A stretch of 64,000 nt of DNA from Litorivita sp050633545 (GCA_050633545.1 JBOEGS010000002.1:558001-622000); one strand, 5' to 3'. Shown: positions 53,232-63,265, counted from the stretch's first letter. Numbers and translations are program-made. The notes: generated by a model not told the origin, from the letters alone.

Positions 53232-53839
53232 TTGAACTGGAAAAAGACGGCGGTTTGTGGACCGTCACGATCAACCGCCCCGACAAGGCCAATTCGCTAA
53301 CCGAGGCGATGCTGAGCGAATTGGCACAGATTGCCGAAAGCGCGGGCGAGGCGCGGGCCTTGATCTTGACCGGACGCGGCAAGGTCTTCTCGGCGGGTGC
53401 GGATTTGGAAGCGGCCAAAGCGGGCCTCGCCGTCAGCCCCTTGTGGGAGCGCCTGTCGTCGGCCATCGCGCGGCTTGACGCGATTACGATTGCGGCGCTC
53501 AACGGCACGCTCGCGGGCGGCGCGATGGGTATGGCTTTGGCTTGCGACATCCGTTTCGCGGTGCCGTCGGCAAAGTTCTTTTATCCGGTGATGAAGCTGG
53601 GGTTTTTGCCGCAGCCCTCCGATCCGCCCCGTATGGCTGCGCTCATCGGGCCTGCGCGCGCCAAATTGATCCTCATGGGCGGGCAAAAGATCACGGCGCA
53701 AGAGGCTTTGGAGTTTGGCTTGATCGAGCGGATTGTCGAGAACGAGGCCCTGATGGACACAGCGCGCGAGATCGCCGCAGACACCATCGCCGCCAAACCC
53801 GAGATCGCGCGCGGCATCAAAGCCATGTGCCAATCCTAA
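53228..53839 (+). CDS. Enoyl-CoA hydratase/isomerase family protein
   Basis: A 203-residue short crotonase-fold protein, with FSAGADLEAAKAG (oxyanion hole) near residue 55 and LNGTLAGGAMGMALACDIRF (second oxyanion Gly). Family members are usually about 260 residues; here the C-terminal helical region is short. A catalytic Glu pair is not clear. It overlaps the SDR by 4 bp. Confidence 0.88.
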   Translation: MIELEKDGGLWTVTINRPDKANSLTEAMLSELAQIAESAGEARALILTGRGKVFSAGADLEAAKAGLAVSPLWERLSSAIARLDAITIAALNGTLAGGAMGMALACDIRFAVPSAKFFYPVMKLGFLPQPSDPPRMAALIGPARAKLILMGGQKITAQEALEFGLIERIVENEALMDTAREIAADTIAAKPEIARGIKAMCQS

Positions 53840-53947
53840 GCCGTCGGAGCGCCCACAAGGGAGGCCGGAGTTGCGGCTTTTCCTTGAATAACAGGACCTG
53901 CGCGGGTCATATCGGCGCGGGTAGGTGCCAAATGCACGGGGAATCGC

Positions 53948-55267
53948 ATGAACACTGACAACGAACTGCTGCAAAAGGCGCTTGGCTACGCCGAACAAGG
54001 CAAAGAGCTCGCCCTCTCTTGGTTGCTCAGCCCCGCCGCATGGTCGCAATTCGGGCTCTTGGTCTTGGCCTACCTTGCCGCGCTCTTGATCACACGGCGC
54101 GCGCGCCCTGCGGTCTTGCGCCTGCTCACGCCCCCCGAAGGCAGCAAACACATCCTGTCCAAGGCGCGCCGCTTTGCCTTGATGTTCGTGCCTCTTTTCT
54201 TGCCGCTCATTGCCTATGTGCTCACCGGAATTGGCGAAAGCGTCACGCGGTCGATCTTCGGGTCCGGTGCGGTCATTGCCTTTGGCAAACGGCTCTTCTT
54301 GTTCATGGCCGCGCGGATTTTGGTGCGTGAAATCCTCTCCGACCCCTTCCTCAAAATGCTTGGCAAATTTGTGCTGATCCCCGTGATGGCGCTTTATGCG
54401 CTCGGGCTTTTGGATCTGGTCACGGCCAAGCTGACGGAGACGATGATCAGCCTTGGCAATATTTCCTTTTCGGTGATGACCTTGGTGCGCGGCTTGATTG
54501 CCGGCTCGCTGCTGTTTTGGTTCGGGCGTTGGTCGAATGATCAATCCGCAGCCTATATCGGCAAGAACGAAGAATTGCGCCCCGCGACGCGCACCTTGGC
54601 GATCAAAACCGCCGAGATCGTGATTTTCGGCGCGGCTTTCTTGCTGCTGATGAATATCATGGGCATCTCGCTCACCTCCTTGGCGGTGATCGGTGGTGCG
54701 GTCGGCGTCGGGATCGGGTTTGGTCTGCAACGCATCGCCTCGAATTTCATCTCCGGCGTGATCTTGCTGCTCGAAGGGCAGGCCACCGTGGGCGATTACG
54801 TCGAACTGGACGGAGGCGAGGCGGGGACCATTGTCAAAATGACTGCCCGCGCCGCGATCTTGGAAACCTTCGATGGCCGCTGGATCGTGGTGCCGAACGA
54901 GGATTTCATCACCACACGGGTGGTCAATTACTCCGACAGTGGCTCTGCCAACCGCTACGAGGCGCCGTTTTCCGTCAGCTACGACACCGATATCAACCTC
55001 GTCCCCGAGATCATCGAAAAAGCCGTCGCCGCACATCCCGACGTCTTGGGCGCGCCGCATCCGCCCGATTGTGAATTGCGCGGTTTTGGCGACAGCGGCA
55101 TTGATTTCGCCGTGGAATTTTGGGTCAACGGCATCGACGATGGGCAGCATAAATATACCTCTGATGTCCTGTTCCTGATCTGGAATGCGCTCAAAGACAA
55201 CGGGATCGAGATCCCCTATCCGCACCGCGTTGTTGAAATCAAAGGCGCAGGCCTCTTGCCGCAATGA
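53948..55267 (+). CDS. MscS-type mechanosensitive channel
   Basis: A 439-residue membrane protein with four to five TM helices in residues 25-250. The pore-lining TM3 is clear (VIGGAVGVGIGFGLQRIASNF), followed by the MscS beta domain (GQATVGDYVELDGGEAGTIV) and the C-terminal alpha-beta part. It opens on membrane tension to release solutes. The following flavoprotein gene overlaps it by 4 bp. Confidence 0.94.
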   Translation: MNTDNELLQKALGYAEQGKELALSWLLSPAAWSQFGLLVLAYLAALLITRRARPAVLRLLTPPEGSKHILSKARRFALMFVPLFLPLIAYVLTGIGESVTRSIFGSGAVIAFGKRLFLFMAARILVREILSDPFLKMLGKFVLIPVMALYALGLLDLVTAKLTETMISLGNISFSVMTLVRGLIAGSLLFWFGRWSNDQSAAYIGKNEELRPATRTLAIKTAEIVIFGAAFLLLMNIMGISLTSLAVIGGAVGVGIGFGLQRIASNFISGVILLLEGQATVGDYVELDGGEAGTIVKMTARAAILETFDGRWIVVPNEDFITTRVVNYSDSGSANRYEAPFSVSYDTDINLVPEIIEKAVAAHPDVLGAPHPPDCELRGFGDSGIDFAVEFWVNGIDDGQHKYTSDVLFLIWNALKDNGIEIPYPHRVVEIKGAGLLPQ

Positions 55268-56454
55268 GCGATGCTTTGGTGATTGGCGCAGGGCCTGCGG
55301 GATTGATGGCCGCCGAAGCCATGGCGCGCGCGGGCCTGCGCGTGATCGTCGCCGAGGCCAAACCCTCCATCGGGCGCAAGTTCTTGATGGCGGGCAAATC
55401 CGGCCTCAACCTGACCAAGGACGAGTCGATAGAGCGCTTCCTTGCCGCCTATGGCGCGGCGGCACCGGCGCTTGCGCCCATGCTGCACGCTTTCGGGCCG
55501 GAGCAGGCGGCGGAATTTGCGCGGGGCCTCGGCCAAGAGGTCTTCACCGGATCATCGGGGCGGGTTTTTCCAACGGCGATGAAGGCCTCGCCTTTGTTGC
55601 GCGCATGGGCGGGGCGCTTGGGAGATCTCGGCGTTGATATCCGCACCCGCTGGCGCTGGGCCGGATGGGAGGATGGGGGTTTTGCATTTGCCACGCCCGA
55701 TGGTCCGATGCAGATGTCGCCGTTGGTCACGGTTCTGGCTTGTGGCGGGGCAAGCTGGGCGCGGCTCGGCTCGGACGGCGCATGGGCGGGTTGGATGGGC
55801 GATGCGGCGCTGGCGCCTTTCAGGCCCGCGAATATGGGATTTGTTGTCGAGTGGTCGCCGCATATGGCCGCGCATATGGGCACCGCGGTCAAAGGCGTGG
55901 CCTTGCGCGCGGGGGCGGCCCGCTCGCGCGGCGAATTTGTGCTGTCCGCGCGCGGCATCGAGGGCGGCGGCATCTATGCGGTCTCATCGGCGATGCGCGA
56001 GGGCGCGCCGCTTTTTGTTGATCTGTTGCCGGACCTCACCGAGGCCGAAATCCGCGCGCGGCTGTCGCGCAAACAGGGCAAGGCCAGCCTCGGCGCGCAT
56101 CTGCGCAAAATGCTCAAGTGGCCCCCCGTCAAACAGGCGCTGTTGATGGAGTTCGGACGCGCGGGCGGCGCGCTGCCCGATGATCTGGCACCGCTGATCA
56201 AAGCTTTGCCGATCCGTCATAACGGTCCGCGCCCGATGGACGAGGCGATTTCGACAGCGGGCGGTATCGGGCTTGAGGGGCTTGATGACAATCTGATGCT
56301 GCGCAGCTGCGCGGGCGTTTTCGCGGCGGGTGAGATGCTTGATTGGGAGGCGCCGACGGGGGGCTATCTGCTCACCGCCTCGATGGCGACGGGGCTGTGG
56401 GCGGGGCAAAAGGCCGCGCAATACGCCGCCCGTTTGCCCCGCCCTGAGCAGTGA
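55264..56454 (+). CDS. TIGR03862-type FAD flavoprotein
   Basis: A 396-residue protein of the HI0933/BaiN-like flavoprotein family: N-terminal FAD motif VIGAGPAGLMAAEAMARAG, GRKFLMAGKSGLNLTK (characteristic), and the C-terminal GVFAAGEMLDWEAPTGGYL. It probably reduces an unknown substrate with NAD(P)H. ATGA coupling to the mscS gene is seen, with no evident functional link. Confidence 0.9.
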   Translation: MSDALVIGAGPAGLMAAEAMARAGLRVIVAEAKPSIGRKFLMAGKSGLNLTKDESIERFLAAYGAAAPALAPMLHAFGPEQAAEFARGLGQEVFTGSSGRVFPTAMKASPLLRAWAGRLGDLGVDIRTRWRWAGWEDGGFAFATPDGPMQMSPLVTVLACGGASWARLGSDGAWAGWMGDAALAPFRPANMGFVVEWSPHMAAHMGTAVKGVALRAGAARSRGEFVLSARGIEGGGIYAVSSAMREGAPLFVDLLPDLTEAEIRARLSRKQGKASLGAHLRKMLKWPPVKQALLMEFGRAGGALPDDLAPLIKALPIRHNGPRPMDEAISTAGGIGLEGLDDNLMLRSCAGVFAAGEMLDWEAPTGGYLLTASMATGLWAGQKAAQYAARLPRPEQ

Positions 56455-57048
56455 TCATTTTGCCGCCGCGCGCTTGAACGCCTCGCGCTCGCGCATCCGC
56501 GCGCCATAGGCCAGAAGGGCTTCGTCCTCGACCGCGAATTTGGCATTCGTAGCCCAGTTCAGGCAATGGCCGGCGATAATATCGGTGACCGTCATCTCGT
56601 CCCCCATCACGAAGGGCCCGCCATTTTGGGCAAAGACCTCGGCAAATTTATCGATGTTGCGGGCAAATTCGCGCCGTAGGGCAGGGCGGATTTCCGGCAC
56701 ACGCTCTTCTTCGGGCAAAATAAAGCTGTGCCGCGCCGCCATCCACAAAAGCCCCTCGATATCATCAAGGATCATATGGGTCACCGCGTCTTGCTGGCCG
56801 CGCGCGATGGTGCCCGCAGGGGCGGTCAAGGCGCCATGTTTGTCGGCCAGATAGGTCAGAATCGCGCTGCTGTCGCGGATGGCATCATCGCCGTCCAAAA
56901 GCACCGGAACCTTGCCCAGAATGCTATGCTTGCGCACTGTCTCGCTATGCGGGCCGTCGTTGACATGGGTGTAGTCTTGACCCAGTTCCTCGAGCATCCA
57001 CAAGACGCGCAGGCCTCGATTGCTGGCCTTTCCGATAACGGTATACAT
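56455..57048 (-). CDS. Glutathione S-transferase family protein
   Basis: A 197-residue cytosolic GST: N-terminal thioredoxin-like domain (KASNRGLRVLWMLEELG, with the SNxNxxxxxW pattern of Ser-type GSTs, then VPVLLDGDDAIRDSSAIL, the glutathione-binding cis-Pro and Ser), and a helical C-terminal domain. It converges directly on the flavoprotein gene with no gap between stops. Confidence 0.92.
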   Translation of the reverse strand: MYTVIGKASNRGLRVLWMLEELGQDYTHVNDGPHSETVRKHSILGKVPVLLDGDDAIRDSSAILTYLADKHGALTAPAGTIARGQQDAVTHMILDDIEGLLWMAARHSFILPEEERVPEIRPALRREFARNIDKFAEVFAQNGGPFVMGDEMTVTDIIAGHCLNWATNAKFAVEDEALLAYGARMREREAFKRAAAK

Positions 57049-57167
57049 GGCTCTCTCCTCGTTGGTTCGCCCCAGCAGAGCCGAGAGCCGCCCCGAAAGC
57101 CAGCATTAGATTGCCCCGCGACGTGAGGTCAAAACGGCCATGATCCGCAGGTCGGAATTTGGCGGGC

Positions 57168-58208
57168 CTAGCGCCGTGCGATCATCGCCAAACGGATCAT
57201 AGCCAAACGGATCATCGCCCGTTCGACCAAAGCCATCGCAGGCGCATGTTGTCCCGCCGATCGCAGCTTCAGATCGGTGTCGGTCAAAACCCCCAAGGCG
57301 ATTTCCAGCTTGGTCGTCCCCCATCCCGAGGCCTGACGGGTCATGCGATCACGGCGCGGGCCGAAGATCGGCGGGCGCATCCGCGCAATGCCGTTCGAAG
57401 CGCCCTGCGGGTCGCAAGCAGCGGTGTAAAGCGTGCGAAAATGCCGTGTCGCCATGATGCAAAGGGTGACGGGCTGCACGCCCTGACTTTTCAGGCGGCT
57501 CATGATCGGGCCGATCTGATCGGTTTTGCCTTCGGCCACGATGTTGAGCACATCGTCCAGAACCGCTTCGGTCGAGGCGGGGGCACAGGCGGCGATATCG
57601 GCGGCGCACAGCGGGCTGTCATCGCCGATTTTATAGAGCGCCAGCTTCTCCATCGTTTGGCGAAAATCACCTGGATCGAGGGTGCGCGCCAAAGCCTGCA
57701 GGTCGTTCATGACCTCGCCGGAGGGCTGGCCGAGGCCCGATTTGGCGATGATGGCCTCGATCTCGGCGCGTCCGGGCGGCTCGTCATAGATCGCGGCAGC
57801 ATAGGCATTCGGATGGCTTTCGAAGAACTTGCGCAACTTTGATGTGGCTTTGAGCGCGCCTGCCGTGATCACCACCTGCGCATCGCCCTCTTGCCAATCG
57901 CCGAGCACGGGCAGGATTTTCGCTGCCAAAGCTTCGGTTGCATCCTCGACAAAGGCCACGCGCGGGCCGGGGAAAAACCCCTGCGCCTTGATCGCATCGT
58001 TGAGCTGCGCGGGGTCTTTGCGTAGCTCCCCCGCCGGAATACGGGTCAGGCGCATTTCTTCCTCGCCCTGCGGCCCGACGAGCGCAGCGATGACCTCTTG
58101 GCGGCGCAGCGCCACACGCATCGCGTCATTGCCATAGATCAGAAGGCCGGTTTTGCGCCCATCCGGCTTGGCAAAATAGGCAGGTGCATCGCGGGGGCTT
58201 AGTTTCAT
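57168..58208 (-). CDS. holA: DNA polymerase III subunit delta
   Basis: The 346-residue protein has the delta fold: an N-terminal LLIYGNDAMRVALRRQEVIAAL, a RuvA/AAA-like centre and the collar helices at the end. It opens the beta clamp in the clamp loader. Its ATG overlaps the lptE stop (ATGA). The C-terminus has three near-identical MIRLA repeats made by a 15-bp tandem repeat at 57181-57217, which is outside the conserved region. Confidence 0.93.
   Translation of the reverse strand: MKLSPRDAPAYFAKPDGRKTGLLIYGNDAMRVALRRQEVIAALVGPQGEEEMRLTRIPAGELRKDPAQLNDAIKAQGFFPGPRVAFVEDATEALAAKILPVLGDWQEGDAQVVITAGALKATSKLRKFFESHPNAYAAAIYDEPPGRAEIEAIIAKSGLGQPSGEVMNDLQALARTLDPGDFRQTMEKLALYKIGDDSPLCAADIAACAPASTEAVLDDVLNIVAEGKTDQIGPIMSRLKSQGVQPVTLCIMATRHFRTLYTAACDPQGASNGIARMRPPIFGPRRDRMTRQASGWGTTKLEIALGVLTDTDLKLRSAGQHAPAMALVERAMIRLAMIRLAMIARR
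57181..57217. repeat. 15-bp tandem repeat at the 3' end of holA
   Basis: ATCATCGCCAAACGG, then ATCATAGCCAAACGG, then the beginning of a third copy ATCATCGCC. In frame, it adds repeated MIRLA residues to the C-terminus of HolA. This looks like replication slippage. Confidence 0.75.
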
Positions 58209-58720
58209 CGGGCTTTGGGCGCGGCAAAAGTGGGCGCGGCGGCGATCAGTTTTGCGGTGATCATATCGGCAAGGATCGCCATCAACCGCTCGCGCGCATC
58301 GCGGCTGGCGGCCAAGGTGGCAACGGTGCTGCCGGTGGCCGAATAGCCGGTGAAATTCTCGACCGTGCCTGTGCTCAGAACCGCGCCCTTGGCCAGATCG
58401 CGCAAGGCATAGGTGGCCTTGCCAGTGATATTGAACCGTAAGGTGATGTTATCGGCGCGCACCGCCATGCGGGTCTCGTCGGTGCGGATCGCAATCGACA
58501 GGCCGAAATCGGCCACGGCGCCGCGACCCAGTTTGCTCTCGATCGCTTGGGTGATGAGATAGGCATCTCGGTCCAGAGGGTCATCGACCCGCAAGCGGTC
58601 TTGCAGCAACGATGCGCCGCCCTTCGGCCCGTAGGACGGCGTAAAGCCGCAGCCCGCAAGGGCCGCCGCTCCGCCAAGTACCAAAAGGCGCAACGCGCCG
58701 CGCCTGTTAGATGACAACAT
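58205..58720 (-). CDS. lptE: LPS-assembly lipoprotein LptE
   Basis: A 171-residue lipoprotein with lipobox LAGC (Cys24) after a basic hydrophobic signal. The mature protein starts GFTPSYGP, as usual for alphaproteobacterial LptE, and has an alternating alpha/beta layout. It plugs the LptD barrel in the outer membrane. It overlaps leuS by 14 bp and holA by 4 bp, the standard leuS-lptE-holA operon. Confidence 0.92.
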   Translation of the reverse strand: MLSSNRRGALRLLVLGGAAALAGCGFTPSYGPKGGASLLQDRLRVDDPLDRDAYLITQAIESKLGRGAVADFGLSIAIRTDETRMAVRADNITLRFNITGKATYALRDLAKGAVLSTGTVENFTGYSATGSTVATLAASRDARERLMAILADMITAKLIAAAPTFAAPKAR

Positions 58721-61265
58721 TCACAATCCGCCCGGGGACGACGATGATTTTCTTGGGCTGGGCCCCGTCCAGCGCCTTTTTCACAGCATCATGCGCCAGC
58801 GCGATTTTTTCAACCTCGGCTTTGTCCATATCCGCAGGCACGCTGATTTCCGCGCGGCGTTTGCCGTTGATCTGGATCGGCAAAACCACTTCGTCGTCTT
58901 TGAGCATGGCCTCATCGGCCACGGGCCACGGCGCCGAGGCAACAAGCCCCGCCCCGCCCAATGCCGCCCAAAGCTCTTCGGCCAGATGCGGCGTCATCGG
59001 CGACATCAATTGGGCCAGTGTTTTCGCCGCCGTGCGTTTGGTCTCGGCCCCCGCTTTGGATTTCGCAAGCGTGTTCGTATAGGCGTAAAGCCGTGCGATC
59101 GAAGCGTTGAAGCCAAAGCTTTCCACGCCGCCCGTCACGTCATGCACGGCCTTGTGCATCTCGCGCAGCAAGGCGTCATCCTCGCCGCTGCCGGGCGTGT
59201 CGTCGCCCGCGATCTCGGCGCAGATGCGGTAAACGCGGCTGAGGTGTTTGAACGCGGCCTCGGCGCCCGAGGCGGTCCATTCCACATCGCGTTCGGGCGG
59301 GCTGTCGGACAGAACGAACCACCGCGCGGTATCGGCGCCGTATTGCGTGACGATGGAATTGGGGTCGACCACGTTGTGTTTGGATTTCGACATCTTCGCC
59401 GAGGGGATGACCTCGACCTCGGAGCCGTCATCCTTGCGCAGGGTCTTGCCGCCGCTGACTTCGACCTGTTCGGGGTAGAAATAGACGGGGCGGCCGTTCG
59501 CACCTTTTTGTTGGTAGATCGCGTGGGTCACCATACCTTGGGTGAAAAGCGCGTTGAACGGCTCTTTGGATTTTTCGGGCAGATGGCCGGTGATGTGCAT
59601 CGCGCGGGCAAAGAAACGCGAATAGAGCAGGTGCAAAATCGCATGTTCAATGCCGCCGATATATTGATCGACGTTCATCCAGTAGTCTGCCTCGGCCATG
59701 TCGGTCGGGGTCGTGGCGCGCGGCGAGGTGAAGCGGGCGAAATACCACGAGCTGTCCACAAAGGTGTCCATCGTGTCGGTTTCGCGCGTGGCCGCGCCGC
59801 CGCATGTCGGGCAGGTGCAATCGCGCCATGTCGGGTGGCGGTCCAAGGGGTTGCCCGGAACGTCGAAGGTCACATCATCGGGCAAGGTGACGGGCAGGTT
59901 TTCCTTGGCCTCGGGCACCACGCCGCAGGTGTCGCAATGCACCACGGGGATCGGGCAGCCCCAATAGCGTTGCCGCGACAGGCCCCAATCGCGCAGACGG
60001 AATTTGGTGACGCCTTGGCCGACACCATTGGCCTCGCAAAAGGCAATCGCCGTGTCGACGCCTGCATCGCCCGTTTGCACCGCATCGCCCGCAAAGCCGC
60101 GCAGATATTGCACTTTTTCGGATTTCATCGGCACGAAAGCTTCGGTCAGCGGCGCATCTTCGCTGCCTTCGGGGGCAAAGACCGCATTGATCGGCAAGCC
60201 GTATTTGGTCGCAAATTCGAAATCGCGCTGGTCATGGGCGGGGCAGCCGAAAATCGCGCCCGTGCCGTAATCCATCAAGATGAAGTTGGCGATATAGACG
60301 GGCAATTCCCACGACGTATCAAAGGGGTGGCGCACCGTGAGGCCCGTGTTGAAACCTTTTTTCTCGCCGGTCTCGATCGCCTCTTCGGTGGTGCCGCCGC
60401 GGCGGCATTCGGCGCAGAAGGCCGCGATTTCGGGGTTCTCCGCCTCAAGCTGTTTGGCGAGCGGGTGATCGGGCGAGATGCCGACAAAGCTGGCGCCCAT
60501 CAACGTATCGGGGCGGGTGGTGTAGACCTCGACGCGGTCATGACCCGCGACCTCATCCACCATCGAGAACGAAAACTGCAACCCGCGCGATTTGCCGATC
60601 CAGTTGGCCTGCATCAATTTGACCTTGGCGGGCCAGTCATCCAGCCCGTCCAGATCGGCCAGAAGTTCTTCGGAATAATCCGAGATTTTAAAGAACCACT
60701 GCGTCAACTCGCGCCGCTCGACCAAAGCGCCCGAGCGCCATCCGCGCCCGCCTTCGACCTGCTCATTGGCCAGAACGGTCATATCGACGGGGTCCCAATT
60801 GACCACCGCGTTCTTGCGGTAGATCAGACCCTTGTCGAGCATATCGATGAACATCGATTGCTGTTGGCCGTAATATTCCGGATCACAGGTCGCAAACTCG
60901 CGGCTCCAATCAATCGACAGGCCCAGAGGCTTCATTTGCTCGCGCATGTCGGCGATGTTGGAATAGGTCCATTCCTTGGGGTGGCCGCCCGAGGCCATCG
61001 CGGCATTTTCGGCGGGCATGCCAAAGGCATCCCATCCCATCGGGTGCAAGACATTATGCCCCGTCGAGATTTTGTAGCGCGCGATCACATCGCCCATCGT
61101 GTAGTTGCGCACATGGCCCATATGGATGCGGCCCGACGGATAGGGGAACATCTCGAGCACGTAATACTTCGGCTTGTCCGCGCTACGCTGAGCGCGGAAG
61201 ATATCGGCTTTGTCCCAAGCCTGTTGCCATTTCGCTTCGATCTCGGCGGCGGAATATCGCGACAT
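58707..61265 (-). CDS. leuS: Leucyl-tRNA synthetase
   Basis: The 852-residue class Ia synthetase starts at MSRYSAAEIEAKWQ (an upstream TTG is in frame but unsupported). HIGH motif: PYPSGRIHMGHVRNY; KMSKS motif: AKMSKSKHNVVDP. The CP1 editing domain, with TTRPDTLMGASFVG, removes mischarged amino acids. A zinc-binding pair is visible (HCDTCGVVPE, DCTCPTCGG). It charges tRNA-Leu and heads the operon. Confidence 0.97.
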   Translation of the reverse strand: MSRYSAAEIEAKWQQAWDKADIFRAQRSADKPKYYVLEMFPYPSGRIHMGHVRNYTMGDVIARYKISTGHNVLHPMGWDAFGMPAENAAMASGGHPKEWTYSNIADMREQMKPLGLSIDWSREFATCDPEYYGQQQSMFIDMLDKGLIYRKNAVVNWDPVDMTVLANEQVEGGRGWRSGALVERRELTQWFFKISDYSEELLADLDGLDDWPAKVKLMQANWIGKSRGLQFSFSMVDEVAGHDRVEVYTTRPDTLMGASFVGISPDHPLAKQLEAENPEIAAFCAECRRGGTTEEAIETGEKKGFNTGLTVRHPFDTSWELPVYIANFILMDYGTGAIFGCPAHDQRDFEFATKYGLPINAVFAPEGSEDAPLTEAFVPMKSEKVQYLRGFAGDAVQTGDAGVDTAIAFCEANGVGQGVTKFRLRDWGLSRQRYWGCPIPVVHCDTCGVVPEAKENLPVTLPDDVTFDVPGNPLDRHPTWRDCTCPTCGGAATRETDTMDTFVDSSWYFARFTSPRATTPTDMAEADYWMNVDQYIGGIEHAILHLLYSRFFARAMHITGHLPEKSKEPFNALFTQGMVTHAIYQQKGANGRPVYFYPEQVEVSGGKTLRKDDGSEVEVIPSAKMSKSKHNVVDPNSIVTQYGADTARWFVLSDSPPERDVEWTASGAEAAFKHLSRVYRICAEIAGDDTPGSGEDDALLREMHKAVHDVTGGVESFGFNASIARLYAYTNTLAKSKAGAETKRTAAKTLAQLMSPMTPHLAEELWAALGGAGLVASAPWPVADEAMLKDDEVVLPIQINGKRRAEISVPADMDKAEVEKIALAHDAVKKALDGAQPKKIIVVPGRIVNVVI

Positions 61266-61412
61266 GAGAGTGTTCAACCTGTCTGTAGAAAATCTGTTGC
61301 CAGCGGTGATAGGGCGCGGCGCGGCGCGGGTCTAGGGCCTTGGCGCGAAAAACCGCTTTTACCAAAGGGCGATCCTGTGGCTATAGTTGGCAAAAACAAT
61401 TGGTAGAGCAGT

Positions 61413-62672
61413 ATGAACATCCTTTTTATTCACCAGAATTTTCCTGGGCAGTTTAAGAACCTTGCGCCGGCTTTGGCCAAAGAGGGGCACCGTGTTGTCG
61501 CCCTGACCCTGCGCGTCAAGGAGCCGGTGACATGGAAAGGCGTGCGCATCCTACCCTATGAGATCAAGCGCAAGGCAGGACAGAATGTGCACCCGTGGTT
61601 GGTGGATATGGACACAAAGGTCACGCGCGCCGAGGCCTGTTATCACGGGGCGATGGCGCTCAAGACTGCGGGGTTCACGCCCGATGTGATTATTGCCCAT
61701 CCCGGATGGGGGGAGTCGCTGTTTTTGCGTGATGTCTGGCCCGAGGCGCGCATTGGCCTCTATTGCGAGCTTTATCACGAGACGGGCTATCCGCATGTGA
61801 ATTTCGACCCCGAATTCGCCAGCCGAGAAGGCAGCGCGGAGCCGTTGCGCATCCGGATGAAGAACCTCAACAACCTTTTGCACTTTGACCTAGGCGATGC
61901 GGGCATCAGCCCCACGGCCTTTCAGGCCGATACATTCCCGCCCGCCTACCGAGACCAGATCACGGTAATCCATGACGGGATAGACACCGATCACGTCAGG
62001 CCCGATCCCGATGTCACCTTTGAAGTCGAAGCCGGCCCGACGCTCAGCCGCGAGGACGAGGTGATCACCTTTGTGAACCGCAACCTCGAACCCTATCGGG
62101 GCTACCATGTTTTCATGCGCGCACTGCCCGCGCTGCTCAAAGAGCGCCCCAATGCGCAGGTGCTGATCGTCGGCGGCGATGATGTCAGCTATGGCGCGCG
62201 CCCCGCCAAGGGGAAGACGTGGAAGCAGATATTCATCGACGAGGTGCGCGGTCAGATCCCCGACGAGGATTGGGCAAGGGTGCATTTTTTGGGCCGCATT
62301 CCCTACGATAAATTCATCACCTTGCTGCAGGTCGCGCGGGTGCATGTCTATTTGACCTATCCCTTTGTGCTCAGCTGGTCGCTGTTTGAGGCGATGAGCG
62401 CCGAGGGCGCGATTGTTGCTTCCTCCACCGCGCCTGTCCTAGAGGCGATCGAGCATGATGTGACGGGGCGCTTGGTCGATTTCTTTGATCAAACGGCCTT
62501 GGTGCGCGAGGTGTGCGATTTGCTCGAGGATGACGCCGCGCGGGCACGATTGGGCAAGGCGGCGCGCGCGCATATCGTCGGCAATTATGATCTCAACCGC
62601 GCCTGTTTACCTCGGCAATTGAAATGGGTGCGCGATCTGGCTGCAAAAACGCCGCGCCCGATCCCGCATTAA
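61413..62672 (+). CDS. GT4-family glycosyltransferase
   Basis: A 419-residue GT-B glycosyltransferase: N-terminal MNILFIHQNFPGQFKNLAP and central FVNRNLEPYRGYHVFMRALP, then YPFVLSWSLFEAMSAEGAIV, where the nucleotide-sugar-binding Glu lies. Such enzymes of the group found in alphaproteobacteria usually build capsule or exopolysaccharide. No other polysaccharide genes are beside it, so the acceptor is unknown. Confidence 0.9.
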   Translation: MNILFIHQNFPGQFKNLAPALAKEGHRVVALTLRVKEPVTWKGVRILPYEIKRKAGQNVHPWLVDMDTKVTRAEACYHGAMALKTAGFTPDVIIAHPGWGESLFLRDVWPEARIGLYCELYHETGYPHVNFDPEFASREGSAEPLRIRMKNLNNLLHFDLGDAGISPTAFQADTFPPAYRDQITVIHDGIDTDHVRPDPDVTFEVEAGPTLSREDEVITFVNRNLEPYRGYHVFMRALPALLKERPNAQVLIVGGDDVSYGARPAKGKTWKQIFIDEVRGQIPDEDWARVHFLGRIPYDKFITLLQVARVHVYLTYPFVLSWSLFEAMSAEGAIVASSTAPVLEAIEHDVTGRLVDFFDQTALVREVCDLLEDDAARARLGKAARAHIVGNYDLNRACLPRQLKWVRDLAAKTPRPIPH

Positions 62673-62767
62673 CGCGGCAGGCAATCGCCCCATGGCCGCA
62701 GGCCGGAAACGGAAAACGCGCAGGCAGCTCCCGCGCGTTTCGAAAATTCCAATACCGGCAGAGCGTT

Positions 62768-63265
62768 CTACAGCTTGCCGTCCGCGATGCGCAATTGCCG
62801 CGCGCGGGCCAAGATCGCATCTTCCACCGCGCGCTGGGTGCCTGCGGCGACCGGACCGCTGCGCGTTTGCAGCGCAACGTTCAGAGACCGCGCATCGAGC
62901 GACGGATCCTTGATATAGATGGTCGCGCGGTACGCGCGCCCGCCGCCCGGAGGCGTGCCATATCCGGTCACGATCACACCGGTGAAGGGATCAACCGATT
63001 CAATCGGCAGGAAATTCAACGTCTCGAGCGAGGCATTCCACAAATAGCGGTTCACGGCGACTTCGCTGCCGAGGTTCTTTTTGCGAAAGGCGTCCCAAAT
63101 CGTGGTGCGTCCGGCTTGGGGGTATTCTTCGGGAAGCTCGATGGGCGAATTGTTCTCGCCAATGCGCAACAAGTTCTTTCCGCTGCCGCCGGAGCCGCCA
63201 CATGCAGCCAAGGCCAAAGCCATCGTGAGGGTGAGCGTTGCACGCATCATATATGTATTGATCAT
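62768..63265 (-). CDS. DUF3576 lipoprotein
   Basis: From ATG 63265 (GGGAA upstream) the product is 165 residues with lipobox LAAC (Cys22). The mature part starts GGSGGSGKNLLRIG and contains TTIWDAFRKKNLGSEVAV and VTGYGTPPGGGRAYRATIYI of DUF3576. It is an outer-membrane-type lipoprotein of alphaproteobacteria, perhaps in envelope maintenance; the role is unknown. An ATG five codons later is possible. Confidence 0.85.
   Translation of the reverse strand: MINTYMMRATLTLTMALALAACGGSGGSGKNLLRIGENNSPIELPEEYPQAGRTTIWDAFRKKNLGSEVAVNRYLWNASLETLNFLPIESVDPFTGVIVTGYGTPPGGGRAYRATIYIKDPSLDARSLNVALQTRSGPVAAGTQRAVEDAILARARQLRIADGKL

Noticed and set aside
53297..55264. A 655-codon open frame on the minus strand opposite the enoyl-CoA hydratase and MscS genes
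   Set aside because: Low-complexity, His/Arg/Gln-rich composition and no motif; both genes on the other strand are well supported.
58791..61406. An 871-codon open frame on the plus strand opposite leuS
   Set aside because: It is the mirror of leuS in a high-GC genome; the peptide is rich in Arg/His/Gly with no domain, while leuS has every synthetase motif.
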